Shown: one piece after another, positions 19,901-21,111 of the stretch
Layout: each line of letters opens with the position of its first letter
Numbering within the stretch: position 1 is the stretch's first letter
Assembly: GCA_001598975.1 (NCBI GenBank)
Contig: BBXU01001699.1
Span: forward strand, 1 to 21,111
Source: Parachlorella kessleri
Lineage: Eukaryota; Chlorophyta; Trebouxiophyceae; Chlorellales; Chlorellaceae
Length of the DNA: 21,111 bases
Reading direction: 5' to 3'
Notes under the pieces: generated by a model
Databases searched by the model: none
Seen by the model: only the letters and a program-made list of their open reading frames with translations
What the model was told of the DNA's origin: nothing
Translations under genes and position numbers: made by a program

Positions 19901-21068
19901 CCACTAACGCGCCCCTGGACACCAACATAGCCACCCCCCAGGGAGCAAACCCCAAAACAGGCACGCAAACCCTGCCCCTCCACCAGGCCATGCAGCCTCC
20001 ATCCACACGTAATAAGCCGTACGGGCCGCATTCCCGGCAGACACCCGCCCACCTGGACTAGCCGCCTTGCCAGCCCAGTCTGCAGTCACAAGTCCGCTTC
20101 CGAGTCCATCCCTACCTGCCCCTCCAGCTCTGCGGCCCGCACGGCTCGGTACCCACCACCCCCACTCCCAACACACTCCCAACACACCCTGCACAGGCCA
20201 CAGCCATGACGCCTACCTGCCCCTCCAGCTCCTGCCTCAGGCCCTCCACATGCGCCGCGTAGAAGCGGCGCCCCCGCTGCTGGTTCATCTTGGCCTGGGG
20301 GGCCACGCCGTCCATGGCGACAAACACCAGCTGCGTGGGCCTGCAGAAAGGGTGTCAAACAGACCTCCCTGGGGCAGACTCCGTCGGCTTGTGTAGGCGT
20401 GCTCTGCGTAGTGGCTCTGTGGGCAGCTTAGGCACGACGGCAATGGCAGCAGCCGCGCGGGCTGCAGCAAGGGTCAGGCTTCGGTACGCCTGCTCTGGGT
20501 GGTCCTGGGAATAGAGTTGGCATGGGGCAACGATCAGCAGCCGTGCTTGTTTAGGCCAACATGGAGGCACCCCTGTGTTTGTGGGCCTGTGCCCAGGGTG
20601 TCGGCCTTTCCTGCCAGTGCAGGCTGCAGACGTCCGCATGGGGACAAGGATGCCGCAGCAAGAAACGAACCCTCCAAGCCTTGCCCAGCAGGGTCCTAGG
20701 CATTGGTCTGTTGCACTGCTGCACCTGATGCTATTCTAGATGTTGACCACATATGCCAGGACACGGGATGGGCACACCAGGAAGAGGGAAAGGCGCCAAC
20801 GGGATGGCTCATTGCTGACAGGCGCATCACGCGCACATGTTGCCAATTATCTTCTGGCGCACACAGGGTTTCAATAAAAGTTGAAGCCTTTATGAGGCGT
20901 AGTTGGATGAGGCTTGCTGACCTGGCTGGCTAGTTCCACCAGACTCCCCAGTCATCTTCATTTCCCTACGTCACGCCGCTACCCTCACAGGCCTGTCTGC
21001 AACCCCTCTGAGCCCACCCTTGCTCTACCCAACAGCCCCTCCAGTAGCACCTCGTCCTCTCCCCCACA
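7909..21068 (-). CDS. Large XRN-family 5'-3' exoribonuclease (XRN1-like), N-terminus incomplete
   Basis: Processive 5'-3' RNA exonuclease that degrades decapped mRNA. Exons by hand (minus): candidate 21029-21068; then 20217-20340, 19334-19552, 18995-19072, 18648-18756, 18000-18208, 17470-17601, 16784-16942, 16298-16384, 15969-16097, 15474-15684, 14981-15117, 14560-14669, 13808-13974, 13407-13512, 12776-13107, 11768-12451, 9796-11471, 7909-9600. From 20340 on, every phase matches and about 2,119 residues result, far above the usual 900-1,700. Motifs: [19 protein letters not shown] (20340 exon), [113 protein letters not shown]. The acidic active-site residues of these motifs are present; the first, in the N-terminal motif, is not seen. 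The CCHC knuckle of XRN2/XRN4 is absent and an acidic Glu/Asp/Gly insert follows the DADLI exon, hence XRN1-like. Intron 16098-16297 is GC-AG; 16943-17469 probably is too. The last intron (9601-9795) and tail exon are the least certain joins. Confidence 0.87.
8107..8521 (-). repeat. Two-copy tail repeat with a WAALLQ motif
   Basis: Within the last XRN exon a segment of about 60 residues occurs twice. Each copy starts ASPC..NVS/GVS..TE and ends GG.(L/V)WAALLQ followed by Ser/Pro/Ala-rich sequence. The motif codons lie at 8413-8430 and 8188-8205, and 17 of those 18 nt are identical. It is one of few hydrophobic islands in the tail. Confidence 0.75.
8764..8811 (-). repeat. CTT/CTG trinucleotide microsatellite coding for Ala and Glu runs
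   Basis: On the plus strand TCT units followed by interrupted GCT units; on the coding (minus) strand it encodes an Ala-rich run with one Gly followed by EEEE in the XRN tail. Antisense it gives a spurious poly-Leu open frame. Confidence 0.9.
14745..14761 (+). repeat. 17-nt poly-G tract in an XRN intron
   Basis: Seventeen consecutive G on the plus strand, inside XRN intron 14670-14980. In the pre-mRNA (minus) it is a C run about 75 nt upstream of the TAG acceptor at 14670. Likely length-polymorphic and error-prone. Confidence 0.92.
14904..15052 (-). repeat. Direct repeat: end of XRN exon 14981-15117 copied 101 nt into the intron
   Basis: 15005-15052 (exon) and 14904-14956 (intron) share CTGCCAG, TGCAG, GACCC, TGCCAG and further blocks in the same order and spacing, roughly 70-75% identity by eye, at an offset of 101 nt. 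The similarity extends towards the donor (14975-14980). Confidence 0.78.
15364..15536 (-). repeat. Direct repeat: end of XRN exon 15474-15684 copied about 118 nt into the intron
   Basis: 15483-15536 (exon) and 15364-15419 (intron) align over about 55 nt, sharing TGGCGTTC, GTCAGC and CCCACGCTG-like blocks. The intron copy translates as [12 protein letters not shown] against [12 protein letters not shown] in the exon. Confidence 0.75.
17327..17520 (-). repeat. Direct repeat: 3' end of XRN exon 17470-17601 copied into its own downstream intron
   Basis: 17467-17520 (exon end plus donor) and 17327-17389 (intron) match along nearly their whole length, differing by a 12-nt insertion, a 3-nt deletion and a few substitutions. 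Both read RKPPEE....QGRDE..EQ on the minus strand. The inner copy has a possible acceptor (TGCCCAG) and a GC donor, but the 55-nt cassette between them would shift the frame, so it is probably a relic. Confidence 0.88.
18610..18682 (-). repeat. Direct repeat: end of XRN exon 18648-18756 copied 54 nt into the intron
   Basis: 18664-18680 in the exon (codes THEPHFA) recurs at 18610-18627 in the following intron with one inserted base. Translated, the intron copy reads DEPHL, still close to HEPHF. Confidence 0.85.
20111..20235 (-). repeat. Direct repeat: exon end and donor of XRN exon 20217-20340 copied 101 nt into the intron
   Basis: 20212-20235 (last 19 nt of the exon plus donor) recurs at 20111-20133 with a single 1-nt gap and no mismatch. 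The copy keeps an intact GTAGGG donor at 20115-20110. Using it would add 101 nt and shift the frame. Confidence 0.9.
20341..21028 (-). other. Unresolved XRN 5' region: intron(s) plus a missing small exon
   Basis: Exon 20217-20340 starts in phase 2 with a split codon that family similarity predicts to be Arg (then [11 protein letters not shown]). The candidate exon 21029-21068 (reads [12 protein letters not shown], flanked by TAG and GTAGAG) resembles the segment just before the YxDxLF..VR stretch of XRN proteins and ends in phase 1. About 10-12 residues are therefore missing; I could not find an exon of about 34 nt here. The open frame 20355-20639 joins in frame only through a 24-nt intron, too short to be real. 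Confidence 0.4.
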
Positions 21069-21111
21069 CTACCACCCCATCAGCCATCATCAACCCCTCA
21101 CGGCGGCCACC

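Noticed and set aside
20341..20364. 24-nt intron joining the 20355-20639 minus frame to the XRN exon in matching phase
   Set aside because: Far below workable intron length, and the upstream peptide (Ala-rich, LRRARLHK) does not resemble XRN N-termini.

Overview
The window looks like nuclear DNA of a GC-rich green alga (chlorophyte, possibly a trebouxiophyte; the exact lineage is inference). The signs are protein-coding genes split by many spliceosomal introns of about 180-700 nt, a plastid-type SufS cysteine desulfurase with an N-terminal targeting extension, a plant/algal RAB6-interacting-golgin (DUF662-type) protein, algal-style TGTAA polyadenylation signals, and Ala/Gly/Pro/Gln-rich low-complexity tails. 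I see no bacterial operons, tRNA, rRNA, CRISPR array or intact transposon.

Layout. (1) 25-1734, minus: 5' four exons of plastid cysteine desulfurase NFS2/SufS, running off the left edge. (2) 1735-2076: a short divergent promoter interval. (3) 2077-4112, plus: four-exon RAB6-interacting golgin-like coiled-coil protein. (4) 4113-4962: 850 nt without a convincing gene. (5) 4963-7310, plus: seven-exon gene for a small hydrophilic LEA-like protein built from two copies of a roughly 59-residue repeat that I do not recognise. All its introns are phase 0 and two are GC-AG. (6) 7311-7908: convergent 3' ends with poly(A) signals of both strands 9 nt apart. (7) 7909 to the right edge, minus: one very large gene for a 5'-3' exoribonuclease of the XRN family (XRN1-like). 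I chain 18 exons whose phases all match. The catalytic motifs are present. The tail of about 1,120 codons is RGG/Pro/Tyr-rich and then Ala/Pro-rich. The N-terminal exon(s) lie beyond, or are unresolved near, the right edge.

The genes show no shared pathway: plastid Fe-S sulfur mobilisation, Golgi trafficking, a probable stress/desiccation-type protein, and mRNA decay. This is ordinary eukaryotic gene order.

The most unusual signal is in the introns. Many begin with a degraded direct copy of the last 20-60 nt of the preceding exon together with its 5' splice site, usually about 100 nt further into the intron. Five cases in the XRN gene are strong by eye (after the exons ending at 20217, 18648, 17470, 15474 and 14981). 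Weaker ones occur in all four genes. GC-AG introns are also over-represented, and one golgin 5' splice site sits in the loop of a perfect 12-bp hairpin. All exon joins were made by hand from reading frame, splice phase and family similarity; no alignment or transcript data were available.
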